Origin: Boseongicola sp. H5
GTDB lineage: Bacteria; Pseudomonadota; Alphaproteobacteria; Rhodobacterales; Rhodobacteraceae
DNA length: 64,000 nucleotides
Assembly: GCA_020622165.1 (NCBI GenBank)
Contig: JACNMN010000002.1
Coordinates: 496,001 to 560,000, forward strand
Direction of reading: 5' to 3'
A model generated the notes under the pieces. That model saw only the letters and a list, made by a program, of their open reading frames with translations, did not search any database and was not told the DNA's origin. This document shows positions 54,289 to 63,524 of this stretch, piece by piece (position 1 is the stretch's first letter; every line of letters starts with the position of its first letter). Position numbers and translations under genes: made by a program.

Positions 54289-56670
54289 ATGCAGACTGAA
54301 CTCAAGACTGTGATCTGGTTCGAAACACTGTCCCGCGGAGATGTGGCACTGGTCGGGGGCAAGAACAGCTCCCTTGGCGAGATGGTGCAGCAGCTTGGCG
54401 CCAAGGGCATTCAGGTGCCGCCGGGATTTGCGACCACATCCGATGCCTTTCGCGAGTTCATCCGCGCCAACGAGCTGAACGCGCTCATCGCCGATACCAT
54501 GGAGGATCTGGCCGCCCACAAGATCACGTTGCAGGAGGCCGGCTCCTCGATCCGCACCGCGATCGTCAAAGGCGACTGGCCCGAAGCGAGCCGCGCCGCG
54601 ATTGTCGCGGCATATCACGAACTGTCGGAACGCTCCGGCCATTCGGACATTCCCGTTGCCGTCCGCTCCAGCGCCACAGCCGAGGACTTGCCGGACGCCA
54701 GTTTTGCCGGCCAGCAGGAAACCTTCCTGAACGTGCGCGGGGAAGCGGCGTTGCTGGCGGCGTGTTCGCGCTGCTATGCCTCGCTGTTTACCGACCGGGC
54801 GATCACCTATCGCCAGATCCAGGGGTTCGATCACAACCAGGTTGCCCTGTCGATCGGGGTGCAGCGCATGGTGCGCTCGGATATCGGCGGCTCCGGCGTG
54901 ATGTTCTCGATCGATACGGAAACCGGCTTTGACAAGGTTGTGCTGATCAACGCGGCCTGGGGTCTTGGCGAAAACGTCGTTCAGGGCGCGGTGAACCCGG
55001 ACGAATACATGGTCTACAAACCGCTTCTGGATCAGCCCGATCTGGTGCCCATCGTCGAAAAGACACTGGGCGCGAAGGAAAAGAAGATGATCTATGCGGG
55101 GCGGACCGGTGGCGACATCAAGAACGTTCCCACCTCCAGGGCGGAACGGGCCTCCTTCGTGCTGAGTGACGCGGAAATCCTCGAACTGGGTCGTCAGGCC
55201 GCCACGATCGAAGACCATTACGGTCAGCCGATGGACATGGAATGGGCCAAGGATGGCGAGACGGGCGAGCTTTTCATCGTTCAGGCCCGTCCGGAAACTG
55301 TGCAGTCGCGCGCGGACACCGGCGCGATGAAATCTTATACAATAAAAGAGGCCGGCCCGGTCATTCTGAAAGGTCTGAGTGTTGGGGCGGCAGTTGCGGC
55401 GGGCCGGATCTGCCTGATCGAACATGCCAGCGATATCGACCGTTTCGTCGATGGCGCCATTCTTGTCACCTCCACCACCGACCCGGACTGGGTGCCGATC
55501 ATGAAGCGCGCCGCGGCGATTATCACCGATCACGGCGGGCGGACATCGCATGCGGCGATCGTCAGCCGGGAACTGGGCCTGCCCGCTATCGTCGGCACCG
55601 GCACCGCGACCCATGTGCTGCATGACGAACAGGAGGTGACGGTGGATTGCTCGGGCGGGGATGCAGGCCTGATCCATGCCGGCATCGCGGAGTATGAGGT
55701 GGAGGAGCTTCGTCTCGATCATGTGCCGGAAACCAGGACCCGGATCATGCTGAACCTCGCCAACCCGTCCGCCGCCTTCCGCTGGTGGCGGCTGCCGTCG
55801 GAGGGGGTGGGGCTCGCGCGGATGGAGTTTGTGGTCAACAGCGCTGTTCAGGTCCACCCCATGGCGCTGGTGAACTACGACACTTTGCCCGATGACGAGG
55901 TGAAGGCGCAGATCGAGGAGTTGACACAGGCCTACGATGTCAAGCCGGAGTTCTTTGTCGAGACACTGGCGCGCGGCCTGTCGCGGATATGCGCCGTTGC
56001 CTATCCGAAGCCGGTTATCATCCGGATGAGCGATTTCAAAACCAATGAATACGCGGAGCTTCTGGGCGGGCATGCGTTTGAGCCCAAGGAAGAAAACCCG
56101 ATGATCGGCTTTCGCGGCGCCTCCCGCTACTACTCGCCACGGTATCGGGAAGGTTTTGCGCTGGAATGCCGGGCCATCAAGATGCTGCGCGAGAAGATGG
56201 GGTTCGACAATGCCATCGTGATGATCCCGTTCTGCCGCACACCGGAGGAGGCCGACCGCGTGCTGGCGGTGATGGCCGAAAACGGGCTCGCGCGCGGCGA
56301 GAACGGTCTGCAGGTCTATGTCATGGGGGAGATCCCGTCCAATGTGATCCGGGCCGACGAATTTGCCGAACGGTTCGACGGGTTTTCCATCGGGTCCAAT
56401 GACCTGACCCAGCTGACGCTTGGCATCGACCGTGACGGCGAAGAACTGGCCGATCTGTTCCGGGAGGATGACCCCGCCGTGATCTGGATGATCAAGACAC
56501 TGATCGAACGCGCCCACGCCGCCGGAGCGAAGGTGGGACTTTGCGGTCAGGCGCCCAGCAACGACCCGGCCTTTGCCCGGCTGCTGGTGGAGGCGGGTAT
56601 CGACACGATCTCGGTGACGCCGGACAGTTTCCTTGCGGTCAAGACCCATGTCGCCGAAGCGGAAAGCTGA
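54289..56670 (+). CDS. ppsA: Phosphoenolpyruvate synthase
   Basis: A 793-residue enzyme that makes phosphoenolpyruvate from pyruvate and ATP in gluconeogenesis. The N-terminal ATP-binding part has VGGKNSSLGEMVQ and VAVRSSATAEDLPDASFAGQQETFLNV. The phosphohistidine domain has the catalytic His in TDHGGRTSHAAIVSRELGLPAIVG. The C-terminal PEP/pyruvate barrel has GFRGASRYYSPRYREGFALE and FSIGSNDLTQLTLGIDRD. It has standard length. A GGAGG ribosome site precedes the ATG. Confidence 0.96.
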   Translation: MQTELKTVIWFETLSRGDVALVGGKNSSLGEMVQQLGAKGIQVPPGFATTSDAFREFIRANELNALIADTMEDLAAHKITLQEAGSSIRTAIVKGDWPEASRAAIVAAYHELSERSGHSDIPVAVRSSATAEDLPDASFAGQQETFLNVRGEAALLAACSRCYASLFTDRAITYRQIQGFDHNQVALSIGVQRMVRSDIGGSGVMFSIDTETGFDKVVLINAAWGLGENVVQGAVNPDEYMVYKPLLDQPDLVPIVEKTLGAKEKKMIYAGRTGGDIKNVPTSRAERASFVLSDAEILELGRQAATIEDHYGQPMDMEWAKDGETGELFIVQARPETVQSRADTGAMKSYTIKEAGPVILKGLSVGAAVAAGRICLIEHASDIDRFVDGAILVTSTTDPDWVPIMKRAAAIITDHGGRTSHAAIVSRELGLPAIVGTGTATHVLHDEQEVTVDCSGGDAGLIHAGIAEYEVEELRLDHVPETRTRIMLNLANPSAAFRWWRLPSEGVGLARMEFVVNSAVQVHPMALVNYDTLPDDEVKAQIEELTQAYDVKPEFFVETLARGLSRICAVAYPKPVIIRMSDFKTNEYAELLGGHAFEPKEENPMIGFRGASRYYSPRYREGFALECRAIKMLREKMGFDNAIVMIPFCRTPEEADRVLAVMAENGLARGENGLQVYVMGEIPSNVIRADEFAERFDGFSIGSNDLTQLTLGIDRDGEELADLFREDDPAVIWMIKTLIERAHAAGAKVGLCGQAPSNDPAFARLLVEAGIDTISVTPDSFLAVKTHVAEAES

Positions 56671-56683
56671 CGGCCACGGATAT

Positions 56684-56719
56684 GCCGATCGGCGGTTGGA
56701 ATGACACCTGCCGATCGGC
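56684..56719. repeat. Two copies of a self-complementary 10-mer after ppsA
   Basis: GCCGATCGGC occurs at 56684-56693 and again at 56710-56719. Each copy is its own inverted repeat, so the two can also pair to form a ten-pair hairpin with a 16-base loop, 14 bases after the ppsA stop. It may act as a stem-only terminator. Confidence 0.6.
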
Positions 56720-56756
56720 TAGACTGCGCTGATGCCATAACGGCCAGCGAGCGGAC

Positions 56757-57749
56757 ATGCCTTCAGATCAGCCCTTCAACGTTATCGTCGTCGCGCAAGC
56801 GGGCCGGCTGCAATACGAGGCTGCGCTTTTTGCGGCGTCCCTTCGCCAGTACAGCCCGGGCTTCAGCGGCCGGCTTTTCGTGGCCGAACCGCAGCCGGGC
56901 GCGTTATGGCCAAGGGATCCGCGCATCAATGACGAGGCCTTGCGACAGCTGTTCACGCGGCTCGACGTGGAGATACTGCCCTTTGAAAGCCGGCATTTCG
57001 GCGACAGCTACCCCTATGGCAACAAGATCGAGGCATTGGCCGCGATGCCCGGGGGGCAGCCGTTTGTCTTTTTCGACACGGATACACTGATCACCGGAGA
57101 TCTCTCCGATGTGCCGTTCGATTTCGCCAGACCCTCGGCCTCGCTCCGACGGGAGGGGACATGGCCGCAGATCGAGCTGTATGGTCCCGGCTACACACAG
57201 ATCTGGAGAGCTCTTTACGAGAAATTCGGTCTCGACTTCGAAAGCTCTCTCGACCTGACGGAGCCCGATGAATACTGGCGGCGGTATCTCTATTTCAACG
57301 CGGGCTTTTTCTTCTATGAATGTCCGCACAAATTCGGTGACCGCTTTCTGGAATATGCGCTTGCCATACGGGACGACCCGCCGGGCGAACTGGTCTGCCA
57401 GTCACTCTGGCCCTGGCTCGATCAGGTGGCGCTGCCGCTTGTCATTCATGCGCTTGGCGGCGGGCGCGAGGCGCTTGAGCCGGGCTGGCTTGACGGCAGG
57501 ACCAGCTGCCACTACCGGCTTCTGCCCCTTCTCTATGCGCGCGAGCCACAATTCGTCATCGACGCGCTGGAGGATGTCTCCGCCCCGAACTGGATCAAGA
57601 AGGTGCTGAAATCCTACGAGCCGATGAAACGGATGATCTATCAGGGCAAGGGACAGAAGGCGCGGGCGCTCTTCGACCGGGACAACCTGCCGCGCCGCGA
57701 ACAGGCCATTCGCAACACGCTCAAGCGCGAGAATCTCTGGCTGCGCTGA
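56757..57749 (+). CDS. Glycosyltransferase-like protein
   Basis: A 330-residue protein without signal peptide. The N-terminal half has a nucleotide-sugar-transferase-like fold with FVFFDTDTLITGDLSDV (a DxD motif that binds metal and sugar nucleotide) and an earlier PYGNKIEAL. The middle has YFNAGFFFYECPHKFG, also typical of GT-A enzymes. I do not know the acceptor. It follows ppsA after 86 bp and converges on the RidA gene with a 29-bp overlap. Confidence 0.7.
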   Translation: MPSDQPFNVIVVAQAGRLQYEAALFAASLRQYSPGFSGRLFVAEPQPGALWPRDPRINDEALRQLFTRLDVEILPFESRHFGDSYPYGNKIEALAAMPGGQPFVFFDTDTLITGDLSDVPFDFARPSASLRREGTWPQIELYGPGYTQIWRALYEKFGLDFESSLDLTEPDEYWRRYLYFNAGFFFYECPHKFGDRFLEYALAIRDDPPGELVCQSLWPWLDQVALPLVIHALGGGREALEPGWLDGRTSCHYRLLPLLYAREPQFVIDALEDVSAPNWIKKVLKSYEPMKRMIYQGKGQKARALFDRDNLPRREQAIRNTLKRENLWLR

Positions 57750-58128
57750 GCGGCGCCTGGCTCGGCAAAACGGCCGTCACCTCGATCTCGATGCGATCCG
57801 CCGGGTCGATCAGTTTGGCCTCGATGATGGAGGCGGCGGGCGGATTCGCGCCAAAGGCGTCGCGCAGCAGCGGCGCGCAATGTTCGAGTTCCCGGATATC
57901 GGTCAGGTAATATACGACGCGCACCACATGCTGCAGGTCTGTCCCCGCGTCCCGAAGCGCCGCATCGACGACCCGCAACGCAGAGGCGCATTGCCCAACG
58001 ATATCCGTCGGCATGTCGTCGCTATGGGCGCAGGATCCGGCAACGTAGACCGTGCCACCGGCAACGACGGCACGGCAGTAGGAGAACCTGTCTTCGAAGG
58101 CGCTTCCCGATCGGATCCGCCGGATCAT
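57721..58128 (-). CDS. RidA family protein
   Basis: A 135-residue protein of the RidA/YjgF family, which hydrolyses reactive enamine/imine intermediates. Landmarks are [41 protein letters not shown] and [10 protein letters not shown]; the Arg before the C-terminus found in RidA proper is Glu/Ile-rich here, so substrate may differ. Its start overlaps the clpX stop by ATGA, so it is probably cotranscribed with clpX. Confidence 0.8.
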   Translation of the reverse strand: MIRRIRSGSAFEDRFSYCRAVVAGGTVYVAGSCAHSDDMPTDIVGQCASALRVVDAALRDAGTDLQHVVRVVYYLTDIRELEHCAPLLRDAFGANPPAASIIEAKLIDPADRIEIEVTAVLPSQAPLSAARDSRA

Positions 58129-59390
58129 CCGGCGCTGGCCGGCTCTTCCTTCGAGCGTTCCGCGTAGATCAGCAAAGGCTGCGCGTCGGAGGTCACGGCC
58201 TCCTCATTCACCACAACCTCTTCGACCCCGTCGGCACCCGGCAGATCAAACATGGTATCAAGCAGAATATCCTCCATGATCGAGCGCAAACCCCGTGCAC
58301 CGGTCTTGCGGGCAATCGCGCGTTTCGCAATCGCGCCAAGGGCGTCATCGGTGAATTTCAGCTTGGCGTCTTCCAGTTCGAACAGCCGCTGATACTGCTT
58401 CACAAGGGCATTCTTCGGCTGCGTCAGGATCGTGATCAGCGCATCCTCGTCCAGATCGGTCAGTGTGGCGATGACCGGCAGACGCCCCACGAATTCCGGG
58501 ATCAGCCCGAATTTCAGAAGGTCTTCGGGTTCCAGCTCACCGAACATCTCTCCCACGCCACGGGTGTCGTTCTCCTTCACATCGGCGCCGAACCCGATGG
58601 CGGAGCCCTTGCCGCGTTGGGCGATGATCTTTTCAAGGCCGGCAAAGGCGCCGCCGCAGATGAACAGGATATTGGTCGTGTCGACCTGCAGGAATTCCTG
58701 CTGCGGATGCTTGCGGCCGCCCTGCGGCGGCACGGAGGCCACGGTGCCTTCCATGATCTTCAGCAGCGCCTGCTGCACACCCTCGCCCGAGACGTCGCGG
58801 GTGATCGACGGGTTGTCGGACTTGCGGGTGATCTTGTCGACCTCGTCGATGTAGACGATGCCGCGCTGCGCGCGGTCCACATTGTATTCCGACGCCTGCA
58901 GCAGCTTCAGGATGATATTCTCCACATCCTCGCCCACATAGCCCGCTTCGGTCAGCGTGGTCGCATCGGCCATGGTGAAGGGAACGTCCAGAATCCGGGC
59001 CAGCGTCTGCGCCAGAAGCGTCTTGCCGCAGCCAGTGGGCCCGATCAGCAGGATGTTCGATTTGGCCAGTTCGATATCGGTTTTGCCGGCGTGGTTGAGA
59101 CGCTTGTAGTGGTTGTGCACAGCGACCGACAAAACCCGTTTCGCGTGGCTTTGCCCGATCACGTAGTCATCGAGGACTTCGCAAATCTCCTTCGGGCTGG
59201 GCACACCATCGGTGGCTTTCAATCCCGCCGATTTCGTCTCTTCCCGGATGATATCCATGCAAAGCTCGACGCACTCATCGCAGATGAAGACGGTCGGCCC
59301 GGCAATCAGCTTGCGCACCTCGTGCTGGCTCTTGCCGCAAAACGAACAGTAAAGCGTGTTCTTCGAGTCATTGCCGGAGGAATTCGCCAT
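58125..59390 (-). CDS. clpX: ATP-dependent Clp protease ATP-binding subunit ClpX
   Basis: A 421-residue AAA+ unfoldase that feeds substrates to ClpP. The N-terminal zinc-binding domain has [17 protein letters not shown] and CDECVELC. Walker A is [18 protein letters not shown], Walker [11 protein letters not shown]; the pore loop GYVGEDVE is present. It has standard length. It lies 154 bp downstream of clpP in the usual order. Confidence 0.98.
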   Translation of the reverse strand: MANSSGNDSKNTLYCSFCGKSQHEVRKLIAGPTVFICDECVELCMDIIREETKSAGLKATDGVPSPKEICEVLDDYVIGQSHAKRVLSVAVHNHYKRLNHAGKTDIELAKSNILLIGPTGCGKTLLAQTLARILDVPFTMADATTLTEAGYVGEDVENIILKLLQASEYNVDRAQRGIVYIDEVDKITRKSDNPSITRDVSGEGVQQALLKIMEGTVASVPPQGGRKHPQQEFLQVDTTNILFICGGAFAGLEKIIAQRGKGSAIGFGADVKENDTRGVGEMFGELEPEDLLKFGLIPEFVGRLPVIATLTDLDEDALITILTQPKNALVKQYQRLFELEDAKLKFTDDALGAIAKRAIARKTGARGLRSIMEDILLDTMFDLPGADGVEEVVVNEEAVTSDAQPLLIYAERSKEEPASAG

Positions 59391-59544
59391 GTCATCTACC
59401 TCAACGGGTTGTGTCCGGAGGCCCGCCCAAACCCGGATATGGGCCCTGTCTGGGATGCCGTTCCAAGCAGCCTAGAACAGCCCCCCGGCAGCCACAACGC
59501 CAAAATGTCAGCCGCGGCGCTCACCCCGCGGCATTGTGATATTA

Positions 59545-60174
59545 TCAACTCTTTGCGTCGTCGGTGGGACGATTTTCAAGAATTTCGTCGATATGGCCCC
59601 AAGCCTTGGCCTCTTCGGGAGACATGAACTTGTCGCGCTCAAGCGTGGCCTCGACGTCTTTCAGCGCGTTGCCGGTATGTTTGACATAGATGGCATTGAT
59701 CTGATCCTTGATCTTCTGCGTCTCGGCGGCATGGATCATGATGTCGGTGGCCTGACCCTGATAACCGCCCGAGGGCTGGTGCACCATGATCCGCGCGTTG
59801 GGCAGGGCGAACCGCATCCCGGCCTCCCCGGCGACGGACAGGATCGATCCCATCGAGGCCGCCTGCCCGACAACAAGGGTAGACACCTTGGGCTTGATGT
59901 ACTGCATCGTGTCGTAGATCGACAGGCCCGAGGTCACCACCCCGCCGGGGGAGTTGATATACATCGAGATTTCCTTGGACGGGTTCTCCGCCTCCAGATG
60001 CAGAAGCTGCGCCACCACCAGCTGGCTCATCCCGTCATGGACCGGGCCATTGACGAAGATGATCCGCTCTTTCAGGAGCCGCGAGAAGATATCATAGGCG
60101 CGTTCGCCCCGGCTGGTCTGTTCGACCACCATGGGCACGAGGTTGTTCTGGAAATAGTCTACGGGGTCTTGCAT
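59545..60174 (-). CDS. clpP: ATP-dependent Clp protease proteolytic subunit ClpP
   Basis: A 209-residue serine protease. The catalytic Ser lies in [14 protein letters not shown], His in [13 protein letters not shown], and Asp in the helix region after EATLERD. It forms the tetradecameric barrel used by ClpX. It is upstream of clpX on the same strand. A possible promoter (TTGAAG, 17 bases, TAAGAC on the minus strand near 60256) precedes it, with low certainty. Confidence 0.97.
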   Translation of the reverse strand: MQDPVDYFQNNLVPMVVEQTSRGERAYDIFSRLLKERIIFVNGPVHDGMSQLVVAQLLHLEAENPSKEISMYINSPGGVVTSGLSIYDTMQYIKPKVSTLVVGQAASMGSILSVAGEAGMRFALPNARIMVHQPSGGYQGQATDIMIHAAETQKIKDQINAIYVKHTGNALKDVEATLERDKFMSPEEAKAWGHIDEILENRPTDDAKS

Positions 60175-60319
60175 CGGGTCCTGCCTGTCTGATCTCGGAG
60201 ATGTCTTATGTGCTTACGGTTAAGAGAGTCTTAGTTGTGGGCCACCTAGGCTTCAAGAGGCGCCTGGTTGACACGACTTCCGGCTTGGGGAAAAAGGCTC
60301 CCGAGTTTGGAGGGCCGCC

Positions 60320-60988
60320 ATGGTTCGCGCATCGTCTCAGACACTTGGATCGGAATGCAGCGCGAATGAACGCCAGGCCCTGGCCGATCTGTTGCGGGAA
60401 AACACACTTTCCGCCGCCCATCTGGAGATCGGCACCGCAGCAGGCGGCACGCTGAAGGAACTGATCAACTGCTATCCTGACCCTGCGACCAGACCGGATT
60501 TCTATGTGATCGATCCGTTCACCTACTATCCGGATCAGTTTGCAAAGGTGGTCAGGAACCTGCGGTCCGCGGGCATCGACCCCGAGACGGTCACCTTCTG
60601 GGAAGGCACCACCCATACCTATCTCAAGGCGGCGCGCCACGATGGCATCCGCTTCGATTTCGTCTTCATCGACGGAGATCACCGGCATTACCCGGTTTTG
60701 GTCGATCTCCAATGAGCCGATCTGGTCAATCCTGGCGGGTTCATCTGCCTCCACGACCGGTTCGAGAAGTTTCCGGGCGTGGGATGGGCAATCGACGATG
60801 TCCTTTCCAGAAACCCGGCATACGAACTGGTTACCCAGGTCGATACTCTGGTCATTCTGAAAAAGACGCGTGCCGCGACGTCCCCCGCCGTCAGATACCG
60901 GGATCTGATCCGCGCGAGGTTGCGGCAGCGCTTGTTCAAGCACGGGCGCAGCATTCGCAAGCGGATGGGTCGGAACCGCGCGGCCTGA
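60320..60988 (+). pseudogene. Class I SAM-dependent methyltransferase interrupted by an in-frame TGA
   Basis: The first 131 codons read as a methyltransferase (AHLEIGTAAGGTLKEL, YVIDPFTYYPD, FDFVFIDGDHRHYPVLVDLQ) and end at TGA (60713-60715). The same frame continues for 91 more codons as ADLVNPGGFICLHDRFEKFP and on to the natural stop, a normal C-terminal half. A single base change (for example CGA to TGA, Arg to stop) would explain it. GGAGGG precedes the ATG. The product of the first part lacks the end of the domain, so the gene is probably inactive unless the stop is read through. Confidence 0.7.
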
Positions 60989-61105
60989 GCGGCCATAACC
61001 CGCGTTATGCTGCATCACATCTGACATTCGCGTCCCTCTTCCCTGTTGCCGATGGTCATATCGACCGATGTGCCGGCCTGCCGGAAGCTCTCGGTTGACA
61101 GAATC

Positions 61106-61138
61106 GTAAGCAGATACTTACGGTAAGTTATGACTTAC
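61106..61138. promoter_or_regulatory. Array of inverted half-sites over the ArsR start codon
   Basis: Half-sites GTAAG and CTTAC alternate four times: 61106-61110, 61117-61121, 61123-61127 and 61134-61138. Adjacent pairs form perfect palindromes, and the last one spans the start codon (61130). TTGACA lies at 61095-61100. This is a strong candidate for ArsR autoregulation. Confidence 0.65.
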
Positions 61139-61474
61139 ACAAGCCCCAACCCCGAAACCGCGATTGCCGCTCTTGGGGATCCGACCCGCCGGGCGATTGT
61201 CGAACGGCTCCGCCATGGCGCCCTGCCCGTGGGGGAGCTGGCGCACGGATTGACCGTCAGCCGGCCGGCCGTGTCGCAGCATCTCAAGGTGCTCAGCGAT
61301 ACGGGGCTTCTGGAGGTCATGCCGCAGGGCACACGCCGCGTCTATGCGCTTGCGCCGGAGGGCGTGGCCGCGTTGCGCCGCTATCTCGATGCCCTCTGGG
61401 ACGACGCGCTCACCGCTTTCGCAGCGGAGGCCAGGCGCCGCACATCCCCCCCTGATACGGAGACACCCGAATGA
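61130..61474 (+). CDS. ArsR family transcriptional regulator
   Basis: A 114-residue winged-helix repressor: ALGDPTRRAIVERLRHG, VSRPAVSQHLKVLSDTGLLEV and RRVYALAPEGVAALRRYL. No metal-binding Cys motif of the ELCVCDL type is present, so it belongs to the SRPBCC-associated, non-metal subgroup. Its stop overlaps the next gene by ATGA. Probably controls itself and the SRPBCC gene through the palindromes described separately. Confidence 0.9.
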   Translation: MTYTSPNPETAIAALGDPTRRAIVERLRHGALPVGELAHGLTVSRPAVSQHLKVLSDTGLLEVMPQGTRRVYALAPEGVAALRRYLDALWDDALTAFAAEARRRTSPPDTETPE

Positions 61475-61932
61475 CCGACCCGATCCACAAGACCGTTCAT
61501 GTCCCGCTTCCGCCCGACAAGGCCTTCGATCTCTTCACCGAAGACATGGCCAGCTGGTGGCCGCTGGACAGCCATTCCCTTTCCGCCCGAGACGGGAAAC
61601 CCGCCGCGGATGTGGTGGTCGAGCCGCACGAAGGCGGCCGTATCCTCGAAACCCATCCCGATGGCCGAACCGACCCATGGGCGACCGTCACCGCATGGGA
61701 ACCGGGCGCGAAGCTCGCGCTTGACTGGTATGTCGGCCGCGACCCGGCCGAGGCGACACAGATCACCGTCGTCTTCACCGCCGACGGGCCCGGCACGCGG
61801 GTCGATCTGACCCATGCCGGGTTCGAGATGCTGGCCAGTGCCGCGACCGAGACCATGCTTGGTTATCGCTCCGGATGGGACCATGTGCTTTGCGCCTGCT
61901 ACGGCGACGCATGCCGGAAACGCGCAGCCTAG
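61471..61932 (+). CDS. SRPBCC (AHSA1-like) domain protein
   Basis: A 153-residue protein with the START-like ligand-binding fold: IHKTVHVPLPPDKAFDLFTED, WPLDSHSLSA, VVVEPHEGGRILE and WEPGAKLALDWY. ArsR/AHSA1 pairs are common in proteobacteria and actinobacteria; the ligand is unknown. It is coupled to the regulator gene and converges on znuA, overlapping it by four bases. Confidence 0.85.
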   Translation: MTDPIHKTVHVPLPPDKAFDLFTEDMASWWPLDSHSLSARDGKPAADVVVEPHEGGRILETHPDGRTDPWATVTAWEPGAKLALDWYVGRDPAEATQITVVFTADGPGTRVDLTHAGFEMLASAATETMLGYRSGWDHVLCACYGDACRKRAA

Positions 61933-62960
61933 CCGCAGGAGGCGAAGCTTTCGGTCATGGCGCGCATCAGCGCCGGATAAAGCTCGGGGCCCGGTTCCAG
62001 CTGCGCCCCCAACGGGTCGATCACCGCCGTTCTGGCCGGTGTATCCTCTGTGACCGCCGCCACGATCCGGGGGTCGAATTGCGGCTCGGCAAAGACGCAG
62101 ATCGCACCCAATCCGCCAATCCGGTCGCGGATCTCGGCCACCCGCGCGGCCGACGGCGCCTCCGCCTCGGACAGGGAAATCGCGCCGATCGGGGCAAGAC
62201 CGAAGGCGGTCTCGAAATACTGATAGGCATCGTGGAAAACCACGAATTGCGGCTGCACGCCGGCGCCGAACCGCTCCGCGATCTCGGCCTGCAACTGTGT
62301 GAGTTCCGCTTCTGCCGCGCGGGCATTTGCCTGATAGACGGCGGCGTTGGCCGGATCCATGTCCGCCAGCCGGTCCGCGATCACACCGGTCCAGAGGATC
62401 GCGTTGGCCGGATCGAGCCAGCCATGGGGGTCCATGCCGGAATGGTCATGATCATGGTGATGGTCGTCATGGGCAGCAGTTTCATGGGCTGCAGTTTCAT
62501 GGGCGTCGTGATCATGGTCGTCATGCGCGTGGCTGTCGTGGTCATGTGCGGTATCGTCACCGTGATCCGCTGCATGATCGTGGTCATGGTCATGATCGCC
62601 GCCCACGCTCTCGCGATAGGCATGCGTCACAGCCCCCTCCACAGCCATCAACTCCACTAACTCGGCCCGTTCTGCCAGTGCGCTCATCGAACCCGCCAAG
62701 GCCGGGGTCAACGCCTCCCCCACCCAGATCACAAGGTCCGCCTCCGCCAGAGCGGCGGCCTGGGATGGACGTAGCGCGAAGTCATGCGGCGAGGTGGCGC
62801 CATCCACCAGCAGATCGGGCGTTCCGACCCCCTCCATCACCCGCGCGGTGAGCGAATGCACAGGCGGAATATCGGTGACGATTCGGGGGGTATCCGCCCA
62901 AGCGGCACCGACGGAAACCGAAAGGACAACGGCGCAAAAGGGGAAGATTTGGATGGACAT
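61929..62960 (-). CDS. znuA: Zinc ABC transporter substrate-binding protein ZnuA
   Basis: A 343-residue periplasmic zinc-binding protein with a signal peptide (MSIQIFPFCAVVLSVSVGAAWA). The cluster A-I metal-binding protein pattern shows in IVTDIPPVHSLTARVMEG, SPHDFALRPSQAAAL, MDPHGWLDPANA and VVFHDAYQYFE. A long His/Asp-rich loop (about residues 120-172) is the zinc-capturing loop of ZnuA proteins. It is divergent from zur-znuC across an 84-bp gap with a Zur palindrome. Confidence 0.95.
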   Translation of the reverse strand: MSIQIFPFCAVVLSVSVGAAWADTPRIVTDIPPVHSLTARVMEGVGTPDLLVDGATSPHDFALRPSQAAALAEADLVIWVGEALTPALAGSMSALAERAELVELMAVEGAVTHAYRESVGGDHDHDHDHAADHGDDTAHDHDSHAHDDHDHDAHETAAHETAAHDDHHHDHDHSGMDPHGWLDPANAILWTGVIADRLADMDPANAAVYQANARAAEAELTQLQAEIAERFGAGVQPQFVVFHDAYQYFETAFGLAPIGAISLSEAEAPSAARVAEIRDRIGGLGAICVFAEPQFDPRIVAAVTEDTPARTAVIDPLGAQLEPGPELYPALMRAMTESFASCG

Positions 62961-63001
62961 GGCATGGCTCTCCTGTCAGAAGTCGGAGAACTCCTATATG
63001 G

Positions 63002-63015
63002 TATGTTATAACATA
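63002..63015. promoter_or_regulatory. Zur-type palindrome between znuA and zur
   Basis: TATGTTATAACATA is a perfect 14-bp palindrome with the core ATGTTATAACAT that matches the Zur box of proteobacteria. It lies between the divergent starts of znuA and zur and is very likely bound by the Zur encoded here, giving zinc-dependent repression of both units. Confidence 0.85.
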
Positions 63016-63044
63016 TCAATACCTCACGTGACGGATCCTGCCCG

Positions 63045-63524
63045 ATGTCCCAGCCCGGCTTTGAAACCCATGACCACGCAAGCTGCATCCGGGACGCGAT
63101 GCAGGCGGCGGAAAAGCGCTGCGCGGAGGAAAACCTGCGCCTGACGCCGGCCCGCCGGCGGGTTCTGGAACTGCTGCTGGAGGACCATCGCGCGCATGGC
63201 GCCTATGATATCCTTGCCCGGCTTCAGGCCGAAGGGTTGGGCGCGCAGCCCCCCATCGCCTATCGCGCGCTGGATTTTCTGGTGAGCCATGGTTTCGCCC
63301 ATCGCGTCGAACGCCTGAACGCCTATATCGCCTGCACCCATCCGGGCGGCGCGCATCGTCCGACCTTTCTGATCTGCCGCAAATGCGAATCCGTCGCCGA
63401 AGCCGGGGCACGACCGGTGGAGCGATCGCTGGATCAGGAGGCCGAGGCCATGGGGTTTGCCATGGAACATGCCGTGGTCGAGTTGGAGGGGCTTTGCCCC
63501 GCCTGCGCAGAGGCGGAAAGATGA
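63045..63524 (+). CDS. zur: Zinc uptake regulator, Fur family
   Basis: A 159-residue Fur-type repressor. The DNA-binding part has LRLTPARRRVLELLLEDHRAHGAYDIL and PPIAYRALDFLVSHGFAHRVE. The metal-binding part has HPGGAHRPTFLICRKCESVAE and the final CPAC pair, the zinc-structural site of Zur. Context (znuA, znuC, Zur box) supports Zur over Fur. It overlaps znuC by ATGA. Confidence 0.93.
   Translation: MSQPGFETHDHASCIRDAMQAAEKRCAEENLRLTPARRRVLELLLEDHRAHGAYDILARLQAEGLGAQPPIAYRALDFLVSHGFAHRVERLNAYIACTHPGGAHRPTFLICRKCESVAEAGARPVERSLDQEAEAMGFAMEHAVVELEGLCPACAEAER

Noticed and set aside
54184-56649. An 821-codon minus-strand open frame over ppsA
   Set aside because: Antisense shadow of a well-conserved gene.
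60249-60256. Heat-shock-type promoter before clpP
   Set aside because: CTTGAA and CCCACA-like hexamers are present on the minus strand, but the spacing (10 bases) is too short for the sigma-32 consensus.
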